From M0108 sp044228795 (GTDB taxonomy: Bacteria; Pseudomonadota; Gammaproteobacteria; Chromatiales; Chromatiaceae), in NCBI GenBank assembly GCA_044228795.1, contig JBGAUE010000009.1:79603-143602 (forward strand): DNA of 64,000 nucleotides. The letters are read 5' to 3'. Position 1 is the first letter of the stretch. Each line of letters opens with the position of its first letter. Shown here one piece after another: positions 33,273 through 42,415 of the stretch. A program made the position numbers and the translations under genes. The notes beneath the pieces were generated by a model, which did not search any database, was not told the origin of the DNA, and saw only the letters and a program-made list of their open reading frames with translations.

Positions 33273-34049
33273 ATGAATAATCCCAGCGAAGAGATCGACC
33301 ATGGACGCCGAGGTTTCCTTGGCGTGGCGGCGGGAATGGCGACCATCACCCTGGCCCCCGGGGTTCTGCTCCATACCATTGCGTCCGCCCAGCCCCGCGC
33401 TGAGTGGGTCACGGATGCTGCCCGCTACGGTATGCTAATTGATACCAGCCGGTGTGCTGAGGGCTGTACGGCCTGCGTTAGCGCCTGTAACCAGGAAAAT
33501 GGTCTGGATCTACAGCAAATGCCTGCTGGCATGGACCCCGAGAAATGGGACCATCAGGAGGCGCGCTGGATCCGCAAGGTCAAGCTTGAGGACAACCTGA
33601 CGGGGCGGGTAACCAACCTACCCATGATGTGCCAGCATTGCGAGCATCCGCCCTGCGTTGACGTCTGTCCCACGGGTGCCTCCTTCAAGCGGGCGGATGG
33701 TATCGTCCTGGTCGATCGCCACCTCTGCATTGGCTGCCGCTATTGCATGATGGCCTGTCCCTACAAGGCCCGGTCATTCATCCATGCCCCCGTGGAGGAG
33801 AAACTAACCCTGGCTCCGCGTGGCAAGGGTTGCGTAGAGAGTTGTAACCTCTGTGTGCATCGCCGCGATAACGGCCAGGCCTCAACCGCATGCGCTGATG
33901 CCTGCGCTGCCGAGGGTCATAACGCCATTATTTTTGGCGACATCAAGAACCCGGAAAGTACGTTGAGCAAGGCTTTGGCTGCCATGCCCAGCCGTCAGAT
34001 CCGCGAGAACCTCGCCCTGAACACGGGCGTCCGCTATTCGGGCGTGTGA
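33273..34049 (+). CDS. dsrO: DsrO, periplasmic iron-sulfur protein
   Basis: 258 residues. It starts with a twin-arginine signal (GRRGFLGVAAGMA), so it is folded before export. Four ferredoxin-type Cys groups follow (CAEGCTACVSACN; CQHCEHPPCVDVCPTGA; CIGCRYCMMACPY; CNLC with CADACAAEGH), enough for three to four [4Fe-4S] clusters. It passes electrons between DsrJ and DsrP. The start is the ATG at 33273. Confidence 0.96.
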   Translation: MNNPSEEIDHGRRGFLGVAAGMATITLAPGVLLHTIASAQPRAEWVTDAARYGMLIDTSRCAEGCTACVSACNQENGLDLQQMPAGMDPEKWDHQEARWIRKVKLEDNLTGRVTNLPMMCQHCEHPPCVDVCPTGASFKRADGIVLVDRHLCIGCRYCMMACPYKARSFIHAPVEEKLTLAPRGKGCVESCNLCVHRRDNGQASTACADACAAEGHNAIIFGDIKNPESTLSKALAAMPSRQIRENLALNTGVRYSGV

Positions 34050-34068
34050 CGCCGGGGAAGATCCAGAC

Positions 34069-35295
34069 ATGAAGAGAATCGTTTATCGCGAATGGCGGCT
34101 GGCCCCTCGGCGCTACTGGGCCCTGCTCGCCTCCCTCGCCCTCGTCGCTGGAGTTGGCGGGCTCGCCTTTTTGTACATGGAACATCAGGGCCATTGGGTG
34201 ACCGGCATGACCAATGAGGTGGTCTGGGGCATGCCGCATATCTTCGCCATCTTCCTCATCGTCGCGGCCTCCGGTGCCCTCAACATCGCCAGTATCGGCA
34301 CTGTCTTCAGTAAAACCACCTATCAGCCGCTCGGCCGCTTTTCCGGCCTATTGGCGGTGGCCTTACTCATTGGGGGGTTGATGGTGCTGGTCCTTGACCT
34401 GGGGCGCCCCGATCGCCTGATCGTGGCCATGACCAGTTATAATTTCCGATCAATCTTTGCCTGGAACGTCATTCTCTATTCGGGTTTTGTGGCTATCGTT
34501 ATCGCCTACCTGGTAACCATGGTGGATCGTGCCTTAAAGGGGTACTACAAGGCGGTCGGCACCTTTGCCTTTGTCTGGCGTCTGCTACTGACCACGGGCA
34601 CGGGATCAATTTTCGGCTTCATCGTTGCCCGTCAGGCTTACGATACCGCCGTGCTGGCACCCATGTTCATCGTGATGTCCTTTCTTTATGGCCTAGCGAT
34701 TTTCACGCTGTTGCTCATGTTCGCCTACGCCCAGGATGAGCGCCCTATCGGCACCTATATCATTAAGCGGCTCAAGGGGCTCATGGGTATCTTCATCGCC
34801 GGCGTTATGCTCTTCATCCTCATCTATTTCCTGACAAAACTCTATGGTGCCAAGAATTACGATTTGGTGTCTTTCTATCTGGTCAGCGGCGGACGCTACA
34901 CGCTGGTATTTTGGTTTGGCTGGGTGATTCTGGGCCTGCTGGCGCCCTTTGGCATTCTTTTCCATCCCGTGCTGGGTCAGGATAGGCGTTGGATCGCGGC
35001 GGCGTGCGCCTTGGTTATCCTTGGCGGGCTGGCTAGCATTTATGTAATCGTCATCGGCGGTCAGGCCTTTCCAATGGCCATTTTCCCTGGAAAGACCATC
35101 CTGGAATCTGGATTCCACGATGGCGTCGGTGGTCAGATTGCGGCCTATGCACCCAGCATGCCGGAGTTTCTCCTCGGTATAGGCGGCGTGGCGGTAACCC
35201 TGATCATCACCGCCATCGGGGTAAGAACCCTGCAGTTCTTACCTGAATCCTTGGCGGATAAGGATGTGGACCCTCACGCGACCATCAGGGTCTGA
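34069..35295 (+). CDS. dsrP: DsrP, NrfD-family integral membrane subunit
   Basis: 408 residues with about ten membrane helices, NrfD/PsrC family. It exchanges electrons between DsrO and the quinone pool. An early segment (EVVWGMPHIFAIFLIVAASGALNIAS) and the charged loop in VLDLGRPDRLIVAMT are typical. It follows dsrO by 19 bases and completes the DsrMKJOP complex. Confidence 0.95.
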   Translation: MKRIVYREWRLAPRRYWALLASLALVAGVGGLAFLYMEHQGHWVTGMTNEVVWGMPHIFAIFLIVAASGALNIASIGTVFSKTTYQPLGRFSGLLAVALLIGGLMVLVLDLGRPDRLIVAMTSYNFRSIFAWNVILYSGFVAIVIAYLVTMVDRALKGYYKAVGTFAFVWRLLLTTGTGSIFGFIVARQAYDTAVLAPMFIVMSFLYGLAIFTLLLMFAYAQDERPIGTYIIKRLKGLMGIFIAGVMLFILIYFLTKLYGAKNYDLVSFYLVSGGRYTLVFWFGWVILGLLAPFGILFHPVLGQDRRWIAAACALVILGGLASIYVIVIGGQAFPMAIFPGKTILESGFHDGVGGQIAAYAPSMPEFLLGIGGVAVTLIITAIGVRTLQFLPESLADKDVDPHATIRV

Positions 35296-35397
35296 TCCAA
35301 ACTCCGCCAGAATACTGGGTACTCGAATCCGAAGACGGGGATGATGCTTAGGGTGTCATCCCCGATCTCTTTACCGGATCTCGAAAGTTTCTACACC

Positions 35398-36777
35398 ATG
35401 TCCCGCCTCTACATCTCTGCGACCCATAAATCATCAGGAAAAACGACCTGCTCCATCGGGTTATGCCGCGAGTTTTCCCGGCGGGGCTATAGGGTACGAC
35501 CCTTCAAAAAGGGGCCAGACTACATAGATCCTCTTTGGCTCGGCCAGGCGTCTGGCCGTGCTTGCATGAACCTGGACTACAACACCATGGGGGTAGCGGA
35601 GATCTGCGAGACCTTCGCGCGTTCCATGGATGATGCGGACCTAGGTATCATCGAGGGCAATGTGGGCCTATTCGATGCCACGGATCTGCTGGGGAGTAAC
35701 AGCAACGCGGAACTGGCTAAGCTACTCAAAGCACCCGTAGTTCTGGTAGTGGATGTCCAGGGAATTTCGCGGGGCTTGGCGCCCCTGCTTCTCGGTTACC
35801 AAGCCTTTGATCGCGAGTTGAGGATCGCCGGGATCATCCTCAACAAGGTAGGTGGTAACCGTCACGAAGGCAATTTGCGCAGGGTTGTGGAGCACTACAC
35901 GGATCTGCCTTTGCTGGGCGCCATCCATCGCGAATCCCGACCCTGGATCGACGAACGCCATTTGGGCCTGATGCCCAGCAACGAGAGTCGTGAGGCCGAG
36001 GCACAGATTGAAGGCATCCGTCGCATGATCGCGGATCAGGTGGACTTGGACGCCTTGTTGCGGATCAGCGCCTCGGCCCCGCCCCTGCCCCCCGGGAGCG
36101 TCTCCCCCAACCCCGCGCTCAGCGGTCGCATCCTGCGTATCGGTATCGCACGGGACGAGGCATTCGGCTTCTATTACCCTGACGACCTAGAGGCCCTGCG
36201 CGCGGCGGGGGCAGAATTAATCCCCTTCAGTCCGGTGCGCGACTCGGGGTTGCCAGAAGTGGATGGCCTCTTCATTGGCGGTGGCTTCCCCGAATACCAC
36301 ATGCGTGACCTGGGTGTCAATGCGGCCATGCGGGCGGCGGTGCGAGATTTCATTGAGGGCGGGGGACCTGTTTATGCCGAGTGCGGTGGTCTTATGTATC
36401 TCTGCCGCAGACTGCGATGGCGGGACGAAAGCGCGCCCATGTGCGGTGTCCTCCAGGCCGATGTAGCCATGCACGAGCATCCCCAAGGCCGGGGCTACAT
36501 CCATTTACGCGAGCGGGAGGCCTTCCCATGGCCTAAGCTGCCCGATCATACGCCTGAGATTCATGCCCATGAATTCCACCACTCCGCCATCATCGATCCC
36601 GACCCAACCTGGGTCTATGGATACGAGGTTCTACGGGGCAGGGGCGTGAATGGCAGCTATGACGGCATCATTTACAAGAATCTTCTGGCTAGCTATGCCC
36701 ATCTGCGCCACGTTGGCGGAGTGGTGTGGCCTGCGCGCTTTATCGCCCAGGTACGTGGTTGTTGCTACCCAGGCTGA
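35398..36777 (+). CDS. dsrN: DsrN, siroheme amidase (CobB/CbiA-type)
   Basis: 459 residues from the ATG at 35398; the frame is open to 35341 but homology starts at MSRLYISATHKSSGKTT, which is the ATP-binding P-loop-like start of CobB/CbiA enzymes. A C-terminal glutamine amidotransferase domain has the nucleophile Cys in PVYAECGGLMYL and HEFHHS. It uses glutamine and ATP to convert siroheme to siroamide for DsrAB. In this position a cobalamin role is less likely. Confidence 0.93.
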   Translation: MSRLYISATHKSSGKTTCSIGLCREFSRRGYRVRPFKKGPDYIDPLWLGQASGRACMNLDYNTMGVAEICETFARSMDDADLGIIEGNVGLFDATDLLGSNSNAELAKLLKAPVVLVVDVQGISRGLAPLLLGYQAFDRELRIAGIILNKVGGNRHEGNLRRVVEHYTDLPLLGAIHRESRPWIDERHLGLMPSNESREAEAQIEGIRRMIADQVDLDALLRISASAPPLPPGSVSPNPALSGRILRIGIARDEAFGFYYPDDLEALRAAGAELIPFSPVRDSGLPEVDGLFIGGGFPEYHMRDLGVNAAMRAAVRDFIEGGGPVYAECGGLMYLCRRLRWRDESAPMCGVLQADVAMHEHPQGRGYIHLREREAFPWPKLPDHTPEIHAHEFHHSAIIDPDPTWVYGYEVLRGRGVNGSYDGIIYKNLLASYAHLRHVGGVVWPARFIAQVRGCCYPG

Positions 36778-36878
36778 ATACCCGCGGCCAGGCAGTATCG
36801 CTGATAAAATACCGGTCAAAGGTGGCGCGGTCTGACCGCGTACGAAAACGCTGACAAAATTGAAGTGAGGACTTGGGT

Positions 36879-37193
36879 ATGTTCAGACTGACCGCATCCG
36901 CCGTGGGGCAAATCTACGAGGCCGCACGTCAGGGGGGCGCCGAGGGCTTGGCCCTGCGACTGGCCGCTCATCAAAAGCCTGATGGCGGCATTGACTACCG
37001 CATGGGGTTCGACGAGGGCACGGAGGACGACATTCGCCTCGATTGTGAGGGGGTGTCCGTGGTCGTGGCCCCAGAGTATGTCCCGCTTCTCGACCAGGCA
37101 ACCCTAGATTTTATCGAGTTGGAACCTGGGCAGTTCCACTTCATCTTCCTCAATCCCAAGGACAGCGGTTACCGACCCCCGAGGACCGACTGA
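36879..37193 (+). CDS. dsrR: DsrR, degenerate A-type scaffold protein
   Basis: 104 residues from the ATG at 36879 (GAGG upstream), the same length as A. vinosum DsrR. It has the IscA/A-type fold (LTASAVGQIYEAARQGG, then YRMGFDEG), but the three cluster-binding Cys of IscA are missing; only one Cys (LDCEGV) remains at another place. This is the known state of DsrR, which acts on expression of dsr genes after transcription rather than as a cluster carrier. Confidence 0.93.
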   Translation: MFRLTASAVGQIYEAARQGGAEGLALRLAAHQKPDGGIDYRMGFDEGTEDDIRLDCEGVSVVVAPEYVPLLDQATLDFIELEPGQFHFIFLNPKDSGYRPPRTD

Positions 37194-37237
37194 AGCACCA
37201 ACCGTCTGGCGCCGGTATCCCATCCCCGCCCCTGGAT

Positions 37238-38371
37238 ATGACTGAACTCTCTAATGAGGACAGCCTGCGGCTAAACGTCCTCCTGGCTAACCAGCCCCAG
37301 GCGATCCGTATCGACGAGTCCCGGCTCCAGGTTTATGGCCTGTCGGACCGGGGCGAGGCCTGCATTACCCTGAATCCGACCGCTCGGCCAGAGGCCTATG
37401 TGCGCGCCGTGCGGGAACTCATCTCGGGCCATATTCTTGGTTCCCCTGGCGGCTATCCTACCTATTTGCGGCGTTGGACCCGCATGGGCCAAATGCGGGA
37501 CGAGAGCCTTGCCCAACTGCTGCTGCTCGGTGAGCCTGAGGCCGTAGTGGCTGCTGTCTGTTCTCCCGGTCTGACGGATGAGTTGGGGCGTCGCGCCTGG
37601 TGGGCCATGGAAGATGCCGAAAATGCCCGGCGGATGTTAGGGAATGCCGCCATTGTCCAGGGCCGGATGGGTCCGATTCTGGCGACGTACCTGGTGGAGT
37701 TTTTACCCTTCGAGACTGAAATGGAGAAGATGGCGGAATCCGTGCGACTGGTGCTGCAACCGGGTCTTATCGATGAACAGCAGTGCCTGGAGATCTGGCA
37801 CAAGGCCAAGCGTAAACCGTCCTATGCCATCGGCTTCCTCCAGGCACGTCCCGACGCCTTGCCCGAGCCGTCATCTGCGCGCGCCGATTTTGAGGCCTAT
37901 GCCCCCCATCTTACGGACTTGCTCGGCGCGGCGAATCCCTGGGCTCAGGCCCTGGAAAAAATGCTTTCCGCACCCGGTCAGACCTGGCTGAAAACCGTCG
38001 CCCAGGTACTTGCTAAGCCCCCGACCCAGGATCTGACCCTAGCCGCCCTCCAAACGGTGGCCGGATATTTCGCCCCTTTGCGCCCTGAAGGCGAGCCGGA
38101 CCTGATTTTGGCGGAACTCATCGCCGAGGCCGAGGCCTGTATTGAATCCACCCATGCCCCTGCTCCCCTCCGTGCCTGCCTTGCCAAGGTGCCAAGCTTG
38201 CGCGATGACCTGGTATCCCTGCGAATCCTCTCGGGTCTCGGTTATGGCGTCCTACGTCCCCTGCTGCGCGATTCCACCGCCACTGGCAGTCTCATGCGTC
38301 GTAAGCTTGCCCCGGTGCTGGAGCCAATTGTGGTACATTTGGAAAGATTGCAGAGTGCAGCAAGGCCCTAA
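37238..38371 (+). CDS. dsrS: DsrS, conserved dsr-associated protein
   Basis: 377 residues, soluble and mostly helical, without cofactor motifs or membrane segments. Position directly behind dsrR and overall character (MTELSNEDSLRLNVLLANQP start) match DsrS, the last gene of the A. vinosum set. Loss of dsrS in that species lowers Dsr protein levels, so a role in expression or assembly is known but not its mechanism. It ends 10 bases before a convergent gene. Confidence 0.9.
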   Translation: MTELSNEDSLRLNVLLANQPQAIRIDESRLQVYGLSDRGEACITLNPTARPEAYVRAVRELISGHILGSPGGYPTYLRRWTRMGQMRDESLAQLLLLGEPEAVVAAVCSPGLTDELGRRAWWAMEDAENARRMLGNAAIVQGRMGPILATYLVEFLPFETEMEKMAESVRLVLQPGLIDEQQCLEIWHKAKRKPSYAIGFLQARPDALPEPSSARADFEAYAPHLTDLLGAANPWAQALEKMLSAPGQTWLKTVAQVLAKPPTQDLTLAALQTVAGYFAPLRPEGEPDLILAELIAEAEACIESTHAPAPLRACLAKVPSLRDDLVSLRILSGLGYGVLRPLLRDSTATGSLMRRKLAPVLEPIVVHLERLQSAARP

Positions 38372-38381
38372 TACATCTTGC

Positions 38382-38999
38382 CTAGCGGCTAGTGCTAGTG
38401 CTTAAGGCCTTCTCCACCGCCGCCAGGTCGATCGCCTGGAGATAGCTCTCGGCATCCGCTTTTTCGATGCCGGTGCCTGACACCCGAATCAGTAAGTTAC
38501 CATTCCCCATCAGGCTGATCTCCCAACCCTTGGCGTCCCGATCCTGATGGATGAGACCGCGCCGACCGGCATGGGTGTAGAGACGGTTGTTCGGGTCACT
38601 CTGTACCATGAAGGGATTGGACAACAGTAACGTCATCATCGGCAAGAAGGGCGAATTGGCCGTAAGGTTGATCTCCAGGCTGGCGCCGTCCTCCCGGTGG
38701 TACTGGCGGCTAAGGTTGGTGCCGACGATCATGCTTGCCATCCCGCCGGAACTGGCCTGGGATTCCTCTGCCGTCCAGCCGGGGAGGGGTTCGGGCAAAA
38801 GTTTCAACAGGGCTTGGTCGATGCGTTCCTGGATAGCCGCAATCACGAATTGCAGCCCCTGGACGCTGGTCTGGAGTTCGCCGCGCTCATAGGCGGCCCG
38901 AGCGGATTCCAATTGTTCCGAGATCTGATCTGCCCTGAGCGGAGCGGCCAGGCAGGTGGACAGGGCTAGGATGGCAATCGCGAATCTCTGGCTTATCAT
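38382..38999 (-). CDS. Exported hypothetical protein
   Basis: 205 residues with a clear signal peptide (FAIAILALSTCLAAPLRA). The mature part starts with a helical segment (ISEQLESARAAYERGELQTSVQGL) and continues with beta-rich sequence (MIVGTNLSRQYHREDGASLEINLTAN). I recognise no named family with certainty. It converges on dsrS and is not part of that operon. Confidence 0.75.
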   Translation of the reverse strand: MISQRFAIAILALSTCLAAPLRADQISEQLESARAAYERGELQTSVQGLQFVIAAIQERIDQALLKLLPEPLPGWTAEESQASSGGMASMIVGTNLSRQYHREDGASLEINLTANSPFLPMMTLLLSNPFMVQSDPNNRLYTHAGRRGLIHQDRDAKGWEISLMGNGNLLIRVSGTGIEKADAESYLQAIDLAAVEKALSTSTSR

Positions 39000-39345
39000 G
39001 GTAAGGCCTCTCGGGAGTAGGGTGGCTGGATTCGATCAGGGCATAGTCTGTGAAGGGCGTTAGGCTTCATGTTGCAACCGGGTGCGCCAGGGTCCCCGTC
39101 TATACCTTCGCATAGGGCGGCAAGCCCTGGCGTTACCTGCCGATACCGCAGGGTGTCATTGCGGAGAACATCACTCTGAGCGACCTCGCTCCGCGGTTCT
39201 CGGCCTAGGGGCGTGCAGGGAGAAGGTTTCAACCACGAGATTACAACTGCTTATGGGTTGAGGCGTCACGCGATGGGGGGAAGGGAGGGGGGAGCGCAAA
39301 CTCCCTTTTGATGGCTACCGGTTGATTGGGAAAATGCGCAGGAAA
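39000..39345. other. Intergenic region without a supported gene
   Basis: About 350 bases between the exported hypothetical protein and the tRNA-Glu terminator. I see no ORF with coding character, no RNA fold with long stems and no repeats. The promoter of the hypothetical gene must be here. Confidence 0.5.
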
Positions 39346-39383
39346 TAAAAAAAGGTTACCCGTGAAAATCGTGTAACCCTTTG
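39346..39383 (-). terminator. Terminator behind tRNA-Glu
   Basis: On the minus strand GGTTAC (39377-39372 region) pairs with GTAACC (39359-39354 region) and is followed by seven T (39347-39353 region). It ends transcription of the tRNA just downstream of its CCA. Confidence 0.65.
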
Positions 39384-39391
39384 ATTATAAT

Positions 39392-39466
39392 TGGTACTCC
39401 CAAGGGGATTTGAACCCCTGTTACCGGCGTGAGAGGCCAGCGTCCTAACCACTAGACGATAGGAGC
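39392..39466 (-). tRNA. tRNA-Glu (anticodon CTC)
   Basis: Full cloverleaf on the minus strand: acceptor GCTCCTA with TGGGAGT (two wobble pairs), anticodon stem CTGGC/GCCGG, loop CTCTCAC with anticodon CTC (plus-strand 39431-39433), T arm CAGGG-GTTCAAAT-CCCCT, encoded CCA at 39392-39394. It is closely similar to the usual bacterial tRNA-Glu but reads GAG only. Confidence 0.93.
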
Positions 39467-39490
39467 GAGAAGAAATAGCGAAGAAGGCGT

Positions 39491-39518
39491 ATTATACGCA
39501 CGCGCCAGAGGTTCTCAA
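39491..39518 (-). promoter_or_regulatory. Sigma-70 promoter of tRNA-Glu
   Basis: Minus strand: TTGAGA (39513-39518) and a perfect TATAAT (39491-39496), 16 bases apart. Transcription would begin about 15 bases ahead of the mature tRNA end. Confidence 0.7.
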
Positions 39519-39556
39519 GCCGGCTGGTGAAAATTCTACCCCCTAAACCATGCAAT

Positions 39557-40987
39557 ATGGGTAAGGGCTATCAGCTAATTGATATAAAGGCTAGCGGCGC
39601 CAGTCCCAGGACGAGGCCCCGCCAGGATAAAGACGCCAGCTTGTACCCAGATTCCGATTCCTGTCGCATTGTGCCGCGTGACCAGCATGGCATCTCCCGC
39701 GCCAACATTAGTGAGAATGCCCTCAAGGTACTCTATCGTCTCAAGCAGGAGGGCTATCAGGCTCTGCTGGTAGGGGGCGGGGTGCGGGATCTGCTTCTTG
39801 GCCGCGAGCCCAAGGATTTTGATGTGGCTACCGATGCCAGGCCGGAGGACGTGCGCCGGGTTTTCCGGAATTGCCGCCTCATTGGCCGACGTTTTCGTCT
39901 GGCCCATGTTCATTTTGGTCCCGAGATCATCGAGGTGGCGACCTTTCGGGGTGGTGGTGGCGAGATGGAGGACGATGGCGAACGCCACCTCGAAAACGGC
40001 ATGATCGTGCGTGACAACCTCTATGGCACCCGTGAGGAAGATGCCCTGCGGCGCGATTTCACGGTCAACGCCCTTTACTACAATATTGCGGATTTCACCG
40101 TCATCGACTACGCGGGCGGGCTTGAGGATCTCAAGGAGGGGCGTCTGCGGTTGATTGGCGACGACCCGGAGCGCCGTTACCGGGAGGATCCGGTGCGCAT
40201 GTTGAGGGCCGTCCGCTTCGCCGCTAAGCTGGGGTTTAATATCGATCCCGACTGCGAACGTCCCTTGAGGGAGCACAGTAGCCTCCTCAGCGGGGTGCCG
40301 GCGGCGCGTCTGTTCGAGGAGGTCCTCAAGCTTCTGCACTCCGGCACCGGGCTGGAGGGCTTCGAGAAGCTGCGTCACTACGATCTCTTTGGGCAACTCT
40401 TTCCGGCGACGGATGAGTGTCTGGCCTACGAGGATCACGCCTTCCCCATCACCTTCGTCAGTCGTGGTCTGGCCAACACCGATCGGCGCATTCAAGAGGA
40501 TAAGCCGGTCACACCGGCCTTCCTCTTCGCTCTGCTCTTGTGGGAGCCGGTGCGCCGCCGCTTTTTCACGCTGGCGGATCGGGGCGTGGAGCCCCACGAG
40601 GCCATGGTCCAGGCGGGCGGGGAGGTGCTTTCGGCCCAACTCGCGCGTGTCAGCATCCCTAAGCGGTTCAGCCTGCCCATGCGCGAGGTTTGGGAGTTGC
40701 AACCACGTTTTGAGCAACTGGAAGGTAAGCACCCTCATCGCCTGGCGGCCCATCCCCGGTTTCGCGCCGCCTACGACTTTTTAGTGTTACGCGCCAACAG
40801 TGGCGAGGCGGACCCGGAGCTGGCGGCCTGGTGGACGCGCTTCCAGGATGCCTCGGGCCTGGAGCGGGATGGGATGACGGGACCAGCCCGGAAGAAGCGC
40901 CGTCGTCGTCGCCCCCGTTCCAGCACTGGGGGCGAAGGGGCTGGCACCCCGGGTAATCCCCCTCATGGCGGTGCGGATGCCGGCTGA
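39557..40987 (+). CDS. pcnB: Poly(A) polymerase
   Basis: About 476 residues. The nucleotidyltransferase core shows LLVGGGVRDLLLGREPKDFDVATDA (catalytic Asp pair), FRLAHVHFG, the RRDFTVNALYYN motif and the RYREDPVRMLRAVRFAAKLGF helix; the C-terminus is Arg/Lys-rich (ARKKRRRRRPRS), as in E. coli PAP I. It adds A tails to RNA 3' ends and speeds decay. The start is uncertain: ATG at 39557 and GTG at 39527 both lack a good ribosome-binding site, and homology begins only near 39680. E. coli pcnB also has a weak start. Confidence 0.92.
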   Translation: MGKGYQLIDIKASGASPRTRPRQDKDASLYPDSDSCRIVPRDQHGISRANISENALKVLYRLKQEGYQALLVGGGVRDLLLGREPKDFDVATDARPEDVRRVFRNCRLIGRRFRLAHVHFGPEIIEVATFRGGGGEMEDDGERHLENGMIVRDNLYGTREEDALRRDFTVNALYYNIADFTVIDYAGGLEDLKEGRLRLIGDDPERRYREDPVRMLRAVRFAAKLGFNIDPDCERPLREHSSLLSGVPAARLFEEVLKLLHSGTGLEGFEKLRHYDLFGQLFPATDECLAYEDHAFPITFVSRGLANTDRRIQEDKPVTPAFLFALLLWEPVRRRFFTLADRGVEPHEAMVQAGGEVLSAQLARVSIPKRFSLPMREVWELQPRFEQLEGKHPHRLAAHPRFRAAYDFLVLRANSGEADPELAAWWTRFQDASGLERDGMTGPARKKRRRRRPRSSTGGEGAGTPGNPPHGGADAG

Positions 40988-41483
40988 AAGGGCAGCCCGG
41001 CTCGCCTATGTTGCAATTGGCGCCAACCTGAATGGACCCGAGGGACAAGTCCGGAGTGCCATCGTCGAAGTGGACCAGATGCCCGGCGTTCGGGTCTTGG
41101 TGGCCTCCCCTCTCTATCTGACCAGGCCCTTGGGCATGGTGGATCAGCCCGATTTTGTCAATGCCGTCGTGAGCCTGGAGACGTACCTACCCCCGGGGGA
41201 CCTGCTCCTAACCTTGCAGTCCATCGAGGACGATCATGGCCGGGTGCGGCATCTGCGTTGGGGACCGCGCACCCTGGACCTGGATATTCTCTTGTATGGT
41301 GGGGACATCATCGACGAACCGGGTCTGCGTGTGCCGCACCCCGAGATGTCTCGACGCGGCTTTGTGCTCTTCCCCCTCGCGGATATAGCCCCCGGAGATC
41401 TCGTTATCCCCGGCCAGGGCACCCTGGCCGTGCTCTTGGCGGCTTGTCCCAGGGATGGCATCCAACTACTGACCACAGCCTGA
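40965..41483 (+). CDS. folK: HPPK, 6-hydroxymethyl-7,8-dihydropterin pyrophosphokinase
   Basis: 172 residues. It transfers pyrophosphate from ATP to hydroxymethyl-dihydropterin in folate synthesis. YVAIGANL near the start, FVNAVVSLET, and the RWGPRTLDLDILLYG signature are clear. It overlaps the pcnB end by 23 bases, a standard gammaproteobacterial arrangement (pcnB-folK-panB-panC-panD). Confidence 0.95.
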   Translation: MAVRMPAERAARLAYVAIGANLNGPEGQVRSAIVEVDQMPGVRVLVASPLYLTRPLGMVDQPDFVNAVVSLETYLPPGDLLLTLQSIEDDHGRVRHLRWGPRTLDLDILLYGGDIIDEPGLRVPHPEMSRRGFVLFPLADIAPGDLVIPGQGTLAVLLAACPRDGIQLLTTA

Positions 41484-41573
41484 GCTTGTGAGGTCGCGGC
41501 TTCGCTGGCAGAATCGCTTCCAGCTTGAGCTGGTCACCGGATCTGCCCCGCTCTTTTTCACCGAGATGCCCTA

Positions 41574-42377
41574 ATGAACACCAAGCCTATCACCCTGTCC
41601 ACCCTGGCCGCCATGAAGCAAGGGGGCGAACGGATCGTTTCTCTGACCTGTTATGACGCTAGCTTCTGTCACCTCCTTGAGGATGCCGGCGTGCAGGTGC
41701 TACTGGTGGGCGATTCCCTCGGTATGGTGATCCAGGGCCAGGAGACCACGGTACCCGTTTCTCTGGATGACATGGTCTATCACAGCGCTTGTGTAGCACG
41801 GGCCCGCCGCCAAGCGCTCATCCTGGTGGATATGCCCTTTCTGACTTACGCCACCCCCGAGCGGGCCTTGGCAAGCGCGGGCCGCCTGATGCGCGAGGGT
41901 GGGGCTCAGATGGTCAAGCTGGAAGGAGGAGCCCCCTTCGTGGCAACGGTACAGCGACTCACCACTAACGGGGTTCCGGTCTGCGCCCACCTGGGTCTCT
42001 TGCCCCAATCTATCCATTGTTTGGGCGGCTATCGCTACCAGGGGCGCGATCGGGCATCCGCACTGGCCATTCTTGAGGATGCCGTGGCCCTGCAGGAGGC
42101 GGGTGCGGGGCTCTTGGTTCTCGAATGCGTACCCGCGGACCTGGCACGGGAGATTACTTGCGCCTTACGGATACCGGTCATCGGCATCGGCGCCGGCAAT
42201 GGCTGCGATGGCCAGGTCTTGGTGCTTCATGACTTGCTGGGACTCAACCCCAGGGGGGCGCCACGCTTTAGTAAGGATTTCCTGGCCGGACGCGGTAGCC
42301 TGGGAGAGGCTATCGCCGCCTATGTCGCGGCCGTACGCAGCGGGGCATTTCCCGGCCCCGAGCAGACAGCTTACTAA
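41574..42377 (+). CDS. panB: Ketopantoate hydroxymethyltransferase
   Basis: 267 residues. First step of pantothenate synthesis: adds a hydroxymethyl group from methylene-tetrahydrofolate to 2-oxoisovalerate. Signatures: ERIVSLTCYDASFCHLLEDAGV, LLVGDSLGMVIQG, and IPVIGIGAGNGCDGQVLVLHDLLG. Metal-binding Asp and catalytic Glu are in the usual places. Next gene is panC. Confidence 0.96.
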   Translation: MNTKPITLSTLAAMKQGGERIVSLTCYDASFCHLLEDAGVQVLLVGDSLGMVIQGQETTVPVSLDDMVYHSACVARARRQALILVDMPFLTYATPERALASAGRLMREGGAQMVKLEGGAPFVATVQRLTTNGVPVCAHLGLLPQSIHCLGGYRYQGRDRASALAILEDAVALQEAGAGLLVLECVPADLAREITCALRIPVIGIGAGNGCDGQVLVLHDLLGLNPRGAPRFSKDFLAGRGSLGEAIAAYVAAVRSGAFPGPEQTAY

Positions 42378-42415
42378 CCCTCCTTCCTCAACTCTCCCCG
42401 CCCTGACCAAAGGTC

